Notes: generated by a model not told the origin, from the letters alone. Counted from the first letter of the stretch, positions 26,943-36,890 are shown. The stretch: 64,000 nucleotides of DNA from Planctomycetota bacterium (GCA_028289345.1 JANQQL010000033.1:682001-746000), one strand, 5' to 3'. Made by a program: numbers and translations.

Positions 26943-27508
26943 GTCAACGCCGCGGTTTCTGTGGGTAACTCCCAAAGGATGGTCCAGCGTCGCGACACCA
27001 GGGATGCGTCCTGTCCCAGTTCCCGCAGCGGTTGCGCATCCGGCGGTCGCTCGCTGAGTCCAGCCGCCTCGCCGTTCTCGCCCTGGATCAAATAGCCGGC
27101 GTTGCTCGCATAGAACAAGACAAGGCGGCGGTCCTCGGGATCCAGGGGCCAGGCCCAAATCTCATAGCGCTGGGCATTCTTGGGCAAGGAGGGGTCGTCT
27201 CCCGAGAGCAGTTTCCACTGAAAGACGTACTCGTTGGTACACAGGATCGCACTGCTGTCCGTATCGTCGACCAATTCCAATTCGGCGTCGATCTCGGAAA
27301 GCAATTCGGCCGCGGGTGCGAACGCGGGAACGGAGTCGTCCGAGCGTTGCGCACGCCAAGCTTCTTGGGCCAGCATCATTTGCTCGACCACCCGAGCCGC
27401 CCGCTGCTCTTTTTTGCGGAGCTCGGCACCGGTTGTGCCCATCGACACCACGAAGGCCGTGAACGCGGCCATCACCAAGATCAGGATCACTGGGACTGCG
27501 TTGCGCAT
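26936..27508 (-). CDS. Hypothetical protein with pilin-like N-terminal helix
   Basis: A 190-residue protein with a short basic start and a long hydrophobic helix (residues 5-25), followed by a Lys/Glu/Arg-rich continuation (about 30-55) and a mixed globular region. The shape recalls a pseudopilin or small envelope protein, but no prepilin peptidase site is clear. AGGA precedes ATG 27508. It sits 16 bases after the UbiA-like gene and is probably the last gene of the dxr operon. Confidence 0.6.
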   Translation of the reverse strand: MRNAVPVILILVMAAFTAFVVSMGTTGAELRKKEQRAARVVEQMMLAQEAWRAQRSDDSVPAFAPAAELLSEIDAELELVDDTDSSAILCTNEYVFQWKLLSGDDPSLPKNAQRYEIWAWPLDPEDRRLVLFYASNAGYLIQGENGEAAGLSERPPDAQPLRELGQDASLVSRRWTILWELPTETAALTQ

Positions 27509-27523
27509 CGTGGATTCCTAGCC

Positions 27524-28408
27524 CTAGGTCGGAGGGATCCAGCGTACCAGAAGCCGCACCGCCCCAAAGGCGCCGAGTGCCGCCAGTGCGGCTTGCCAAG
27601 CGCCGCTCGCCAACGTCAGCGCGGTCGTCAGCAAAGCCATGCGCCCCAAGAGGAACCCGGCAAAGGCTGCGAGATGGGGAAAGCGAGGCAGTCGACGATG
27701 ACGGATGCCGGCCACCAAGAACGGACTCCAGTGAAAAGCAACGATCGCCACCAGCGCGACAATCCGCCAAACCGGTGCTCCGAACCCGAGAGCGAATCCC
27801 ACAGGCAGCGCAGAAGCCGCGACGGCCAGAGTCACGCCCGCGGCAACGATCGACTTTCGCGGCTTGCGGTCTTCCTCGTGGGCAACGAACGACGCGCCCG
27901 TCACGTATGCGGCATAGACAAGAGCCGCCCAGAGAACCGAGTCCAAGGCTGCCGAGAGACCGACGCCCGCGACCGCACCGAGGAACAAGTTGCTCCCTCG
28001 AATCGCCCCGAGCAAAAGAGGGCCGGCAAGGACGCTGCGCCGGATCGGGCCATGGTAGAGAGCGATCGCCCCCGCCATGGCCAGGGTCCACCCGCCGAGC
28101 GAAGGGGAAACGAGGAAGCCCAGCGCAGGGCCCATGCCCAAACCGAACAGCGCCAGCGCCGTGGCCTGAGCGCGAGACACCTCCCCCTTCGGCAAGGGAC
28201 GGTCGGGTCGGGTGCGACAGTCTTCCTCGTAGTCCACCCGAGCATTGAGGGCCATGCCGCCGACGAACAGGCCCAAGGAAGCCAACCCGGCCACCACGAA
28301 GTTTTCTGCGAGAAACACGCCGGACCAAGCCGTGCCGGCCAAGACATCCGCCAACAGCGACGGGGCAAGTGAGATGCGGGTCAGGCGAAGAAAAGCAGGG
28401 GCGTTCAA
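27524..28408 (-). CDS. UbiA-family membrane prenyltransferase
   Basis: A 294-residue protein with about eight or nine membrane segments. The first aspartate-rich motif is seen as NARVDYEEDCRTRPDRPLPKG (near 55-75), the usual UbiA signature in slightly altered form (N-x-x-x-D in place of NDxxD). A weaker second acidic motif HEEDR lies near 170. It should move a polyprenyl group to a small acceptor in the membrane; the substrate is unknown, and EboC-like enzymes are one possibility. TTG start at 28408 overlaps the rseP stop. Confidence 0.8.
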   Translation of the reverse strand: MNAPAFLRLTRISLAPSLLADVLAGTAWSGVFLAENFVVAGLASLGLFVGGMALNARVDYEEDCRTRPDRPLPKGEVSRAQATALALFGLGMGPALGFLVSPSLGGWTLAMAGAIALYHGPIRRSVLAGPLLLGAIRGSNLFLGAVAGVGLSAALDSVLWAALVYAAYVTGASFVAHEEDRKPRKSIVAAGVTLAVAASALPVGFALGFGAPVWRIVALVAIVAFHWSPFLVAGIRHRRLPRFPHLAAFAGFLLGRMALLTTALTLASGAWQAALAALGAFGAVRLLVRWIPPT

Positions 28409-30279
28409 CTGAGGCTGAAGATACGCAGCAGGTCGTTGTAGGTCACGTACAACAACAGCGCCAAGACCATCACCACTCCCACCAGCTGCGAATAGCCGGT
28501 CACTTTCTCACTCACGGGAGAGCCTTTGATCTTCTCGACCAGGAGGAACAAGATGTGGCCCCCGTCCAACACAGGAATGGGCAACAAGTTCAAGAAGGCG
28601 AGATTCAGAGACAAAACCGCCAAGAAAAAGAACAGGCTTGGCACTCCCGACTCGGCCAGAGATTTGGAAACCACCACGATGGTCAGGATGCCGCTCAAGT
28701 TTTTGGGGCTCACATCCCGGGCAAAGATCTTCTTCAGCGTCAGGTACACGTTCTTGAGCATGTAGCCGGCTTCAATGACTCCGACACGGGCGGCTTCGAG
28801 AATGCCGTACTGACGTTTGACCATGGCGTACACGGGCACCAGCCCAAAGTCGCTCAAACGAGATTCCACCGCGGGTTGGAGAGAAAAGGTCTGACTCACT
28901 CCGTCGACCAAGACCTCGACGTCGATCACTCCTTCGGATTCTTGCACTTGCTCTTGCAGGTCTTGCCACTCTTCAATGGCAACCCCTCGGACTTTGACGA
29001 TTTCGCAGCCATCGGGCATGCCCGCAGCTTGCGCCGACAATCCGTCACGGACTCGAACGAACCGACTCTGCAGGTTCTGGGTCAAGGCAATGTCATCCGC
29101 CACCGAGGCGCTCACCCCGCGAGGCAGTCGCACGAACCTCTCGACCCCTTCCCGAAGGACTTTCAACGACGCGTTCCTTGAAGCGGATGACGCCACCTCG
29201 AACGCCTTCTCCATCTCTTCTGGGTCCCGGACTGGCAGAGTGGTCGCCTGACTTTCCTGGGGATCGGATTCGTACAGATGCAACGAGCGCAGCACGTCTC
29301 CCGGCTCGACGAAGTCACCGCCCGCAGCCAGCTTGCGCGCTTCGCCGCGCAACGCCTTGACCTGATCGACGTAAGCCCGCACGCCGATCATGCGTGGGGT
29401 TTCCGGAGAGGGACGAGGGCGGAGGATCACTTCGCGAGTCGACCCAGGATTCTCCTTGTCCTCCACGGTCAAGGTCACTTGCGGAGACTCGTTGGCCACG
29501 ATGATGTCGCGCAAGTCCGTGTAGTGCTTCACCGGCTTGCCATCGACCGCGATCACGCAATCCGCGTCGGTCATGCCCGCGGCTTCTGCGGCCCCCCCCT
29601 CAACAATCTGGTAGCAGTCCTCCGCGGCTGGCTGAATGCCGATCGTGTACCGGCCCTTGCCATCGTCTTTCTGGGGACGAACGACGCGACGGATGGTCTG
29701 CCCGTCGCGAACGAACTCGATCTCCAGGGACTCCGGATCGCTGAGGGCGATCTGAGCCACCACGTTGCTGAAGTCATAGACCTCGTGATCGCCAACTCGA
29801 ACGATCTCGTCCCCGGGACGCAATCCGGCTTGCCATGCAGGTCCGCCGGATTCGACCGTGCCAACCACGGTGCTGTGGAACATCACGCCCACCGCCAGCA
29901 CGACCGGCAGAGTGACCAAAGCAAACAGCAGATTCATGACCACGCCGGCGGAGAAGATCGCCAATCGCTGCAACACCGACTTGCTGGGGAGCTCTCCTTC
30001 GTCGCCTTCCAGGGTTTCCCCGGGATTGTCGCCGGCCATCTTCACGTAGCCGCCGATCGGTACCAGCGAAATGCGATAGTCGGTATGACCCCTTCGGAAC
30101 CCGAACAAGCGAGGCCCGAATCCCAGAGAGAAGATCTCGCAGCGAACACCACACTTCTTGGCGACCAAGAAGTGACCCAGCTCGTGCACGAAGATCACCA
30201 GGCCAATTCCCAGCACAGCGAGCAGCCAGCTCGTCGACACGCCCAAGATCGAAGCCAGGGGGAGCATCAGCACCGGCAT
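28405..30279 (-). CDS. rseP: RseP-type site-2 metalloprotease, extended with extra PDZ domains
   Basis: A 624-residue intramembrane protease. Zinc site HELGH is at residues 32-36 in the first membrane segment and the third ligand is Asp572 in PVLDGGH. Between them are three PDZ-like domains (about 140-205, 225-290 and 415-485; for example GPAWQAGLRPGDEIV, AAGMTDADCVIAVDGKPV, AQAAGMPDGCEIV). Most RseP proteins are about 450 residues with two PDZ domains, so this one is enlarged. It cleaves membrane-bound anti-sigma factors or leftover signal peptides. The start at 30279 lies inside the dxr 3' end after GAGG. Confidence 0.92.
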   Translation of the reverse strand: MPVLMLPLASILGVSTSWLLAVLGIGLVIFVHELGHFLVAKKCGVRCEIFSLGFGPRLFGFRRGHTDYRISLVPIGGYVKMAGDNPGETLEGDEGELPSKSVLQRLAIFSAGVVMNLLFALVTLPVVLAVGVMFHSTVVGTVESGGPAWQAGLRPGDEIVRVGDHEVYDFSNVVAQIALSDPESLEIEFVRDGQTIRRVVRPQKDDGKGRYTIGIQPAAEDCYQIVEGGAAEAAGMTDADCVIAVDGKPVKHYTDLRDIIVANESPQVTLTVEDKENPGSTREVILRPRPSPETPRMIGVRAYVDQVKALRGEARKLAAGGDFVEPGDVLRSLHLYESDPQESQATTLPVRDPEEMEKAFEVASSASRNASLKVLREGVERFVRLPRGVSASVADDIALTQNLQSRFVRVRDGLSAQAAGMPDGCEIVKVRGVAIEEWQDLQEQVQESEGVIDVEVLVDGVSQTFSLQPAVESRLSDFGLVPVYAMVKRQYGILEAARVGVIEAGYMLKNVYLTLKKIFARDVSPKNLSGILTIVVVSKSLAESGVPSLFFFLAVLSLNLAFLNLLPIPVLDGGHILFLLVEKIKGSPVSEKVTGYSQLVGVVMVLALLLYVTYNDLLRIFSLS

Positions 30280-31421
30280 GCCAGCGCCTCCTCTCGAGCG
30301 GTGCGATCGGCAAGCAGGATCTCTTCGATCGTGGGATCGTCCACGTGGGGGACTTGTTCCAAGGTACTTTTGACCAACTGAGGAATGCGCACGAAGGGGA
30401 GCTTTCCTTTCAAAAACAGATCCACCGCTACTTCATTCGCTGCGTTCACGACCGCGCCCGCCGTGCCCCCGCGCCGAGCGGCTTCGAAGCCGAGACCCAG
30501 CCCAGGAAAACGATCAAGATCCGGCTCCTCGAAAGTGAGGGTCCGGAAACGAGTCAAATCGAAGTAGTCGTCCCGGGTCGAACTCCTGCCCGGGTAGGAA
30601 AGTGCATATCGAATCGGTACCGCCATGTCGGGAACACCCATCTGAGCAAGGATGGAGCCGTCCTGAAACTCCACCATCGAATGGACGATGGATTGCGGAT
30701 GCACGACCACTTGGATCTGATCGGGATCCAGATGGAAGAGCCAGCGAGCCTCGATCACCTCGAGGGCCTTGTTCATCAGGGTCGCCGAATCCACGGTGAT
30801 CTTCGCCCCCATGTTCCAGGTCGGATGCTTGAGGGCCTGTTCTGGAGTCACCTGTTCGAGCTCTTGGGCCGTGGATTCCCGGAACGGCCCCCCCGAAGCA
30901 GTCAGAAAAACCCTTCGGACGGCGGAGGCGGGGTGGCCTTGCAAGCACTGGAAAATGGCGCTGTGTTCGCTGTCCACGGGAATGATCCGGGCTCCATGGC
31001 GTTCGGCTTCCCGTTCCAGCACCGGACCGGCCAGGACCATCGATTCCTTGTTGGCCAGCGCCAGGTCTTTGCCGCCCCGAATCGTCGCCAAGCTAGAGCC
31101 GAGACCCGCAGCTCCCGTGATGCCCGACAGCACCACATCGGCTTCCAACGCTTCCACCATCGATGCCGCCGCATCCGGCCCTTGCCTCAGAGCGAACTCT
31201 CGGTTCGGAAAAAGCCCATCAATCTCTTTCGCCGCCGCAGGGTCGGACACCGCGACGCCGTCGGGTTCCCATTCGCGGATCTGGTCAGCCAGGCGGGCGC
31301 TGTTCCGACCGGCGGCAAGTCCGCACAGCCGATGGCTCTCTTTCAGCTCCTCCATGACCCTTAAGGTGGTGCAGCCAATACTTCCGGTGGAACCGAGGAG
31401 CAGCACGCGTCGAATGGACAA
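30267..31421 (-). CDS. dxr: 1-deoxy-D-xylulose 5-phosphate reductoisomerase Dxr
   Basis: A 384-residue Dxr. Seen are the NADPH-binding GSTGSIG near residue 10, LANKESMV near 120, PVDSEHSAIFQCL near 145 with metal-binding residues, and TASGGPFR. It makes MEP in the non-mevalonate isoprenoid pathway. It heads an operon with rseP and a UbiA-family prenyltransferase; a dxr-rseP pair is common in bacteria. TTG start at 31421 has AAGG at seven bases. Confidence 0.96.
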   Translation of the reverse strand: MSIRRVLLLGSTGSIGCTTLRVMEELKESHRLCGLAAGRNSARLADQIREWEPDGVAVSDPAAAKEIDGLFPNREFALRQGPDAAASMVEALEADVVLSGITGAAGLGSSLATIRGGKDLALANKESMVLAGPVLEREAERHGARIIPVDSEHSAIFQCLQGHPASAVRRVFLTASGGPFRESTAQELEQVTPEQALKHPTWNMGAKITVDSATLMNKALEVIEARWLFHLDPDQIQVVVHPQSIVHSMVEFQDGSILAQMGVPDMAVPIRYALSYPGRSSTRDDYFDLTRFRTLTFEEPDLDRFPGLGLGFEAARRGGTAGAVVNAANEVAVDLFLKGKLPFVRIPQLVKSTLEQVPHVDDPTIEEILLADRTAREEALACRC

Positions 31422-31560
31422 TGGGAGACCTTTCCAAGCGGGAAGGCAAGGGCACCTGGGACGACAGGACCCCGACGATTATACGGCACGCTCCCCGGAG
31501 TCCTCGGAGCGCAGCCAGCGCAGTTACGGTTTTGGCCAGCAATTCGCAAGGAACTCTTGC

Positions 31561-33033
31561 ATGAGACTCGAAGCGCCGATTTGTCGCGGGCTCTTGGTGA
31601 TTTGCCTGGCACTCGTGGGAGTCACGGAGGCCTCAGGAATCACCGTGCGCACTCCGCCGTTTCCGCAGGGTGACGCGAAGGGCGTGGACCAGGCGCGGGC
31701 GCTCCTCGTCGCAGAAGATTGGACGGCCGCGGAATCTCTTCTTCGTCAGCTTGCCGAAGGGGAAGACATCGACGCGGTCCAAGCGCGCGGTCTTCTCGGG
31801 GAACTCCTCGCCCAGAACGCACGTTCGATGGATTGGACTTCGGACCTTTCGGTCCACCTCGCCACGGGACTCGCCGAGGAAGCGCTGGGCTTCTTGGACT
31901 CGGCATCGTCGGGGGATCCGGAGAACTTCCGATGGGTGCGTGAAGCGGCCGGAATTTCGGAGTTGCTGGGCAACCCAGAGGGTGCCGTGCGCCGGATCCA
32001 CGAGTCATGGATCCGATCCCCGCAACCGGAAGCAGCAGAGGCTTTGCTCAACGTCCACCTGCGATCGGGAAACTTGTCGGATGCCGTTGAGCTCGTGGCA
32101 ACGCTGGAATCTTCCGCTCAACTTCCCGCGAAGGACCTGTTGGGTCTCCGATTCCGACTCGCCGTCGCGCATCACGAAGACGGTGCGATGGAACTCGGTC
32201 GGGAGTTCTCCCAAGCCGGCGGGGATCCCTGGCTCGTTGCGTTTTTGACGTGGGAGTTTTGGTCCCAGCCGGAATTGAATCTGGAACGCCTTTTGGCCCA
32301 GTACTCGAGGTATCTCGAAGACTCACCGAACATCGCGACCTACTCCTATTTTCGAGGAGCCACTCGATTCTATGCCGCGGACTACGAGGGAGCCCAAGCG
32401 GACCTCCGTCGTGCCGTGGAGGACTCGAAGGTGGGGGCCCGAGCGAACCTCTTCCTGGGGCGCTGCCTGGTCCGGCAGAGTCAGCGAGAAGCAGCCCAGA
32501 CGCACTTCGAAGCCGCTCTTTCCGCGGACCCCGGCCTGCAAGGAGAAGTCGTCCTCGGACTGCTGGACGTCGCGGCGGGCCGCGGCAGAGCGCGTGAACA
32601 CTCCCTGGCCCTCCAGACCTACGACCGAGTGCTGGAATTGGACCCCACCAACGAGTGGGCCCTGTTGGGACGCCCGCTGTGCTTCAAAGGGATGGGCGAT
32701 ATGCAAGCTGCCCGGACCGCCTACGAGTCCGGGCTGGAGCGCAGCAGCGAGCACCCACAACTCTTGAACGACCTGGCTCTGCTGCTCTGGGGCAACGGCG
32801 AAGCTGGCACCGCGCTCGGTTACTTCGAGCGCGCCGCCGCGGCGGGAGCGCTCGACGCGGCCGAGAATCTTGGGGTCATCGCCTACACCAAAGATGCCCG
32901 CTTCGTAGAAGCCTCGGATCTGTTCGGCCAGGTCCTACTGCGGGAGCGCGATCGACCCAAATCCCGTTTCTATCGGGAGCTGTCCCGATATAGGGCCAAA
33001 CAGGAATCGACGTCCTCTTCCGGGCAACGTTGA
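31561..33033 (+). CDS. Secreted TPR-repeat protein
   Basis: A 490-residue protein with a signal peptide (cleaved near residue 24) and TPR-type repeats throughout, clearest from about 250 on (YSYFRGATRFYAADYEGAQADLRRAVED; RANLFLGRCLVRQSQREAAQTHFEAAL; YDRVLELDPTNEWALLG). These are peptide-binding scaffolds in the periplasm. AAGGA lies ahead of ATG 31561. It diverges from dxr and is followed by the hydrolase-fold gene 79 bases on. Confidence 0.8.
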   Translation: MRLEAPICRGLLVICLALVGVTEASGITVRTPPFPQGDAKGVDQARALLVAEDWTAAESLLRQLAEGEDIDAVQARGLLGELLAQNARSMDWTSDLSVHLATGLAEEALGFLDSASSGDPENFRWVREAAGISELLGNPEGAVRRIHESWIRSPQPEAAEALLNVHLRSGNLSDAVELVATLESSAQLPAKDLLGLRFRLAVAHHEDGAMELGREFSQAGGDPWLVAFLTWEFWSQPELNLERLLAQYSRYLEDSPNIATYSYFRGATRFYAADYEGAQADLRRAVEDSKVGARANLFLGRCLVRQSQREAAQTHFEAALSADPGLQGEVVLGLLDVAAGRGRAREHSLALQTYDRVLELDPTNEWALLGRPLCFKGMGDMQAARTAYESGLERSSEHPQLLNDLALLLWGNGEAGTALGYFERAAAAGALDAAENLGVIAYTKDARFVEASDLFGQVLLRERDRPKSRFYRELSRYRAKQESTSSSGQR

Positions 33034-33112
33034 CAGCCCCCGGGGGAGCCCCTAGCTTCCGCCGTTTGGGATCCGACCGTTCCGTGACTTCGAATCGATC
33101 CAGGAGAACTCC

Positions 33113-34516
33113 ATGGTTTCGCTGGTAGGAATGCTGCTCCTCATGGCCACGGCGACCGCCCCGGCCGCGGCCGCCGAAGATGCCGAGCTGCAACTCCGTG
33201 CGGCTGATCTCAAGAAGATCGTCGGTTCGGTGCAGGGCTACTTCACCTTGCTCGAGGAAGAAAAGCTGGCGAAAGCCAAGAAGGAACTCGAAGAGCTCCG
33301 CGAGATGCTCGACAAACTGGCGGACAAGCAGAAGCTCGGGGACCCGCTCTCCCTGGTTCCCGAGTGGCGCGAAATCCTGCGTCAGAGCTTCATCGTTGAA
33401 AAGCCGATGCGGGTGTCTGCTTCTGGCGCGTTCGGGTCCAAGCCCGTCGTGGTCCAGGAAAGCTACTTCGACATCAGCAAGGACGAGAAGGAAGCCAAGA
33501 ACTACTACGACGGAGACTTGAAGGCATTCCTGTCCGTGCCGCGAGATTCCCGTTCCAAGGCCCATCCCGTCATCTTGGCCTTGCACCCCACAGTGCAAGA
33601 GCAGGGCGTGTCTCTGAAAAGCATGCGCAAGGGATCGGAGGTCGTGAAGACCGTGAAGGAATGGGTGATCGAGACCTATCCCAAGGAACTGCTGGAATCA
33701 GCCATCGTGGTCGCGCCGATCATGGACCGCGTCTTCACCGACAATGGTCTCGTCTGGTCCCGTCCCGTCTGGGATAGCCCCGAAGGAATGGAAGGAACCT
33801 TCGGTGCCGTGCAGATGGTGATGCAGAATCTGAATCTCGACCCGACTCGAATCTTCATTGACGGTCACGGCGATGCCGGTCCCGCCGCAATCCAGTTTTG
33901 CTCACGATTCCCCGGCTTGCTTGCCGGAGCCATCATTCGCGGCCCGACCCCGAACGAAGTGTTGTTTCAGAATTGCCGAGAATCCTCGTTCCTCATGGTG
34001 GGTTCCGAGCCGAAAGCGTTTCACGATCTTTGGTCGAAGGAAGAGGGATTCGACCTGGCGCATGTGGATTCCCTGGACGCGGCGACCCTGGGACAGTGGC
34101 TCCAGGAGCACTCGAAAGAGTTCTGCCCGAACCGAGTGGAGATTCACGCCCACGAACTGTCCTACGCTTCGGCCTACTGGCTGAAGATCCGGGACTTCGA
34201 CCGGACGCTAGAAAGCCGCGATCCGGCGCGAATCGTGGGCGAGGTCAATCGCGAAAGCAACGAAATCACGGTGACCACGAGTCCCAAGGTCAAACAGTTC
34301 GTCATCTACCTGAACGATGCCTTGGTCGACTTGAGCAAGCCCGTCAAGGTCATCCACAAAACCGAAGCGGGGGACAACCCCGAGGAACAAGTGTCTGAAA
34401 TCCGCTACGAAGGCACCAAGGCCCGCAACCTGAAGGACACCTTGGAATTCACCTTCAACCAAACCACGGGCAACTTCGGGGAAGTGTTCGTTTCGGACAT
34501 TCAAGTCGAACTCTGA
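33113..34516 (+). CDS. Secreted alpha/beta-hydrolase-fold protein lacking the nucleophile serine
   Basis: A 467-residue protein with a signal peptide (cleaved after AAAA), a Lys/Glu-rich coiled segment (about 50-80) and an esterase-like domain (about 140-340). The strand-elbow region reads IFIDGHGDAGPAAIQF, where poly-ester and carbohydrate esterases have G-x-S-x-G; the serine position is Gly. The C-terminal part resembles the beta-rich tail of PHB-depolymerase-like proteins. It is probably not an active hydrolase. AGGAGA precedes the ATG. Confidence 0.7.
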   Translation: MVSLVGMLLLMATATAPAAAAEDAELQLRAADLKKIVGSVQGYFTLLEEEKLAKAKKELEELREMLDKLADKQKLGDPLSLVPEWREILRQSFIVEKPMRVSASGAFGSKPVVVQESYFDISKDEKEAKNYYDGDLKAFLSVPRDSRSKAHPVILALHPTVQEQGVSLKSMRKGSEVVKTVKEWVIETYPKELLESAIVVAPIMDRVFTDNGLVWSRPVWDSPEGMEGTFGAVQMVMQNLNLDPTRIFIDGHGDAGPAAIQFCSRFPGLLAGAIIRGPTPNEVLFQNCRESSFLMVGSEPKAFHDLWSKEEGFDLAHVDSLDAATLGQWLQEHSKEFCPNRVEIHAHELSYASAYWLKIRDFDRTLESRDPARIVGEVNRESNEITVTTSPKVKQFVIYLNDALVDLSKPVKVIHKTEAGDNPEEQVSEIRYEGTKARNLKDTLEFTFNQTTGNFGEVFVSDIQVEL

Positions 34517-34541
34517 CGATTCCCCACCGAATCGAGGATTC

Positions 34542-36146
34542 GTGAGCCGACCGACCGGATCGATCCGACTGCCCTTCGCCTGGTGCACCGCGTTCCTTTC
34601 CGGGGCCGGAGTCTTGGTGGTCGAGCTCACCGCGACGCGGCTCCTCGCACCCTTCTACGGCCAGGCGTTTTTCGTTTGGACCAACGTCATTGGGTTGGTG
34701 CTCCTCGGCCTGGCTCTCGGCAGCATGGCCGGGGGGCGTTGGGCCGATCGCTGGCCAAAGCCCACGATTCTGGCGGCTCTGATTGCGGCGGCCGCCGCTC
34801 TCGTGGTGGCCTCGGCGTACACCCCGGCTCCGCTGTCCCGCGCTCTCTTGCCGGAACGGCTGCCCCTGGAGTCGTCGTACCCGTTCCTGCTCCGCGGATC
34901 GTTCGTGACGACGTTGGTTTGCTTCGTGCCCCCGGTGTTCTTGCTCGGGGCGGTCCCTCCGTTCTTGGTGCGTTGCTGCACCCAGGACCTTCAACAGTTG
35001 GGCGCGAGGAGCGGACTCCTCTACGGCGCATCGACTCTTGGTTCGATCCTTGGGACGTTTCTCACCACCTATGTCCTGTTGCCGGGCTTTGGAAGCCGCG
35101 GAAGCCTTTTGCTCGCGGCGATGCTGTTGATGCTTTCCGCAGCCCCCTTGGTGATGGGTTCCTCTCGCACGGGCGCCCTGATGATGATGGGGGGGATCCT
35201 GGTGACGGGTGCCTTGGGAATGCACCCTTCCAGTCGCCGCCCCCTTTCCGGGATGTCTCACGGTGATCTCGTCGCTGCCCAAGAAAGCCACTACCAACAC
35301 ATCGAAATCCGCGAACGACCGGACCTGAACAGTCGGGTCCTGACCTTGGACGAAGGCAACGATTCCTACCACTCGATCCTTCCGGAATCCGGCTACCTCA
35401 CCGGTGGTTACTACGACTCGTTCCTGATCATTGCGCACCTCGCAAAGCAGGCTGCCGGGACTCTGGATGTTCTCATTCTCGGTTTCGCCGGCGGCACCCA
35501 CGCTCGGCAACTTCTCCATGGATTCGGGGAAACCACCGAACTGCGCGTCGTCGGCGTCGAATTGGATCCCGAGGTCGTCCAACTGTCGCGAGAACACCTG
35601 GAGCTGCCGGACGATCCGCGCCTCGAGGTGATCTCCGACATGGATGCACGGGTTTATCTCCTGGGGAGCGACCGGCAATTCGATCTGGTGATCGTGGACT
35701 GCTACGCGCAGCAGTCCTACTTGCCGTTCCATCTGATCTCCGAAGAGTTCTTCAAACTCGCCAGACGAAACGTTCGGCCCGGTGGCTATCTGGCTCTCAA
35801 CCTGTCCGGGTACGGATCCCTGGATCCCATCGTGCAGGCCGTCACCAACACCATGGCTCAAGAGTTTCGCCATGGCACGGTGTTGTGCCGAATCCCGGAC
35901 ACCATCAACTTTCTCGTGTACGCCCGCCGAGATGAGATTCCGGTGTTGCCCCAGGAGTTGGACCCAGACGCGGTCCGGGAGGACCTGAGACCGGTGCTGG
36001 AACCGTTGCAAGCTCCGATTCGCTGCTGGCGGGAAGAGTTCTCCCCGGAACGGATGGTATTGACCGACCACGGCGGAGATGCCGAGCGACTCCAAGCCCA
36101 ACGCTTGAAGAACCGAGCTCGAGCCTTGTTGGGGAACGGCCCGTGA
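34542..36146 (+). CDS. Membrane-fused spermidine synthase-like protein
   Basis: A 534-residue protein. About seven membrane segments fill residues 10-220 and resemble the transporter-like half of fused spermidine synthases. A SAM-type methyltransferase fold follows (about 250-460) with VLILGFAGGTHARQL near 305, VVGVELDPEVVQL near 330 and FDLVIVDCYAQQ near 385. The glycine-rich loop matches class I fold enzymes. Whether it makes a polyamine or another product cannot be told. GTG start at 34542 follows GAGG. It overlaps the next gene by four bases. Confidence 0.8.
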   Translation: MSRPTGSIRLPFAWCTAFLSGAGVLVVELTATRLLAPFYGQAFFVWTNVIGLVLLGLALGSMAGGRWADRWPKPTILAALIAAAAALVVASAYTPAPLSRALLPERLPLESSYPFLLRGSFVTTLVCFVPPVFLLGAVPPFLVRCCTQDLQQLGARSGLLYGASTLGSILGTFLTTYVLLPGFGSRGSLLLAAMLLMLSAAPLVMGSSRTGALMMMGGILVTGALGMHPSSRRPLSGMSHGDLVAAQESHYQHIEIRERPDLNSRVLTLDEGNDSYHSILPESGYLTGGYYDSFLIIAHLAKQAAGTLDVLILGFAGGTHARQLLHGFGETTELRVVGVELDPEVVQLSREHLELPDDPRLEVISDMDARVYLLGSDRQFDLVIVDCYAQQSYLPFHLISEEFFKLARRNVRPGGYLALNLSGYGSLDPIVQAVTNTMAQEFRHGTVLCRIPDTINFLVYARRDEIPVLPQELDPDAVREDLRPVLEPLQAPIRCWREEFSPERMVLTDHGGDAERLQAQRLKNRARALLGNGP

Positions 36147-36658
36147 CCCCTTGTTGGCTGTTGCTTCTTTGGGCGCATGCTTGGTTGACCACGACCCAAA
36201 CGAGCGATGTGAATGCCTTGTTCGAGCAGGCCAAGGCAGGAGATTTGAACTCCGTGGTTCAACAGCTCGAGCGCGACCCCCGTGCCTCCACCCTGCCGCT
36301 GCGCTCGGTCCTCCAAGAGTATCGAGGCGACTATCCGGGTTGCCTGGCGACTCTGCAAAGAATGGAAGCCGAGGGGCTCGCCAGCGACGATTCGCGACAT
36401 CGTGCCGCGCGCTGCGAGTGGGCCAGGGGGAACTTTCAAGCCGCTCACGACGGGTTCTTGCAGCTCGAAGAGCAGCTCTCGGCCGACAGTCCCTACCGCG
36501 CCAGCGTCGAAGCCTCCCTCCCCGTCTTGAACGATCTTCTCGCGGAGCGTACGGACCTCCGCGACTCGCTCGCCGGATTGCAGCGGTGGTTCTGGACGAG
36601 TGTCTTGATCGCGGGGGCGGGGATCGCCTTCATCTCCTGGATTGCGATGCGCCCCTGA
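36143..36658 (+). CDS. Hypothetical envelope protein with TPR-like helices and C-terminal anchor
   Basis: A 171-residue protein with an N-terminal signal-like hydrophobic stretch, a helical middle with one or two TPR-like repeats (ARCEWARGNFQAAHDGFLQL) and a C-terminal membrane helix (about 148-168). GTG start overlaps the preceding stop (GTGA), so translation is probably coupled to the spermidine synthase-like gene. Family not recognised. Confidence 0.65.
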   Translation: MTPCWLLLLWAHAWLTTTQTSDVNALFEQAKAGDLNSVVQQLERDPRASTLPLRSVLQEYRGDYPGCLATLQRMEAEGLASDDSRHRAARCEWARGNFQAAHDGFLQLEEQLSADSPYRASVEASLPVLNDLLAERTDLRDSLAGLQRWFWTSVLIAGAGIAFISWIAMRP

Positions 36659-36890
36659 CCAGGCGCGGAACTCCTCTCCTCCAAGTTCGAAGGGCACGAT
36701 CGGCCCCGTCTCGCTGATTCCGATTCCCCGCAAGAGTCTGACAATGCGTGGTGGCTCATCAACTTTGGGCCACGGGAACAGGAGCGGGGCCCCCCGACCG
36801 CGCGCAGATTCCAAGGTCATGGACGCTGTCTCCCGCAAACCATGCGATGAACTGCACCAGCGAGTGACTTTCCTTTCTCCGCGGCCCATG

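Noticed and set aside
34455..36101. Minus-strand frame of about 550 residues opposite the spermidine synthase-like gene
   Set aside because: The plus-strand protein has membrane segments and a SAM fold in order; the antisense product is Gln/His/Arg-rich noise.
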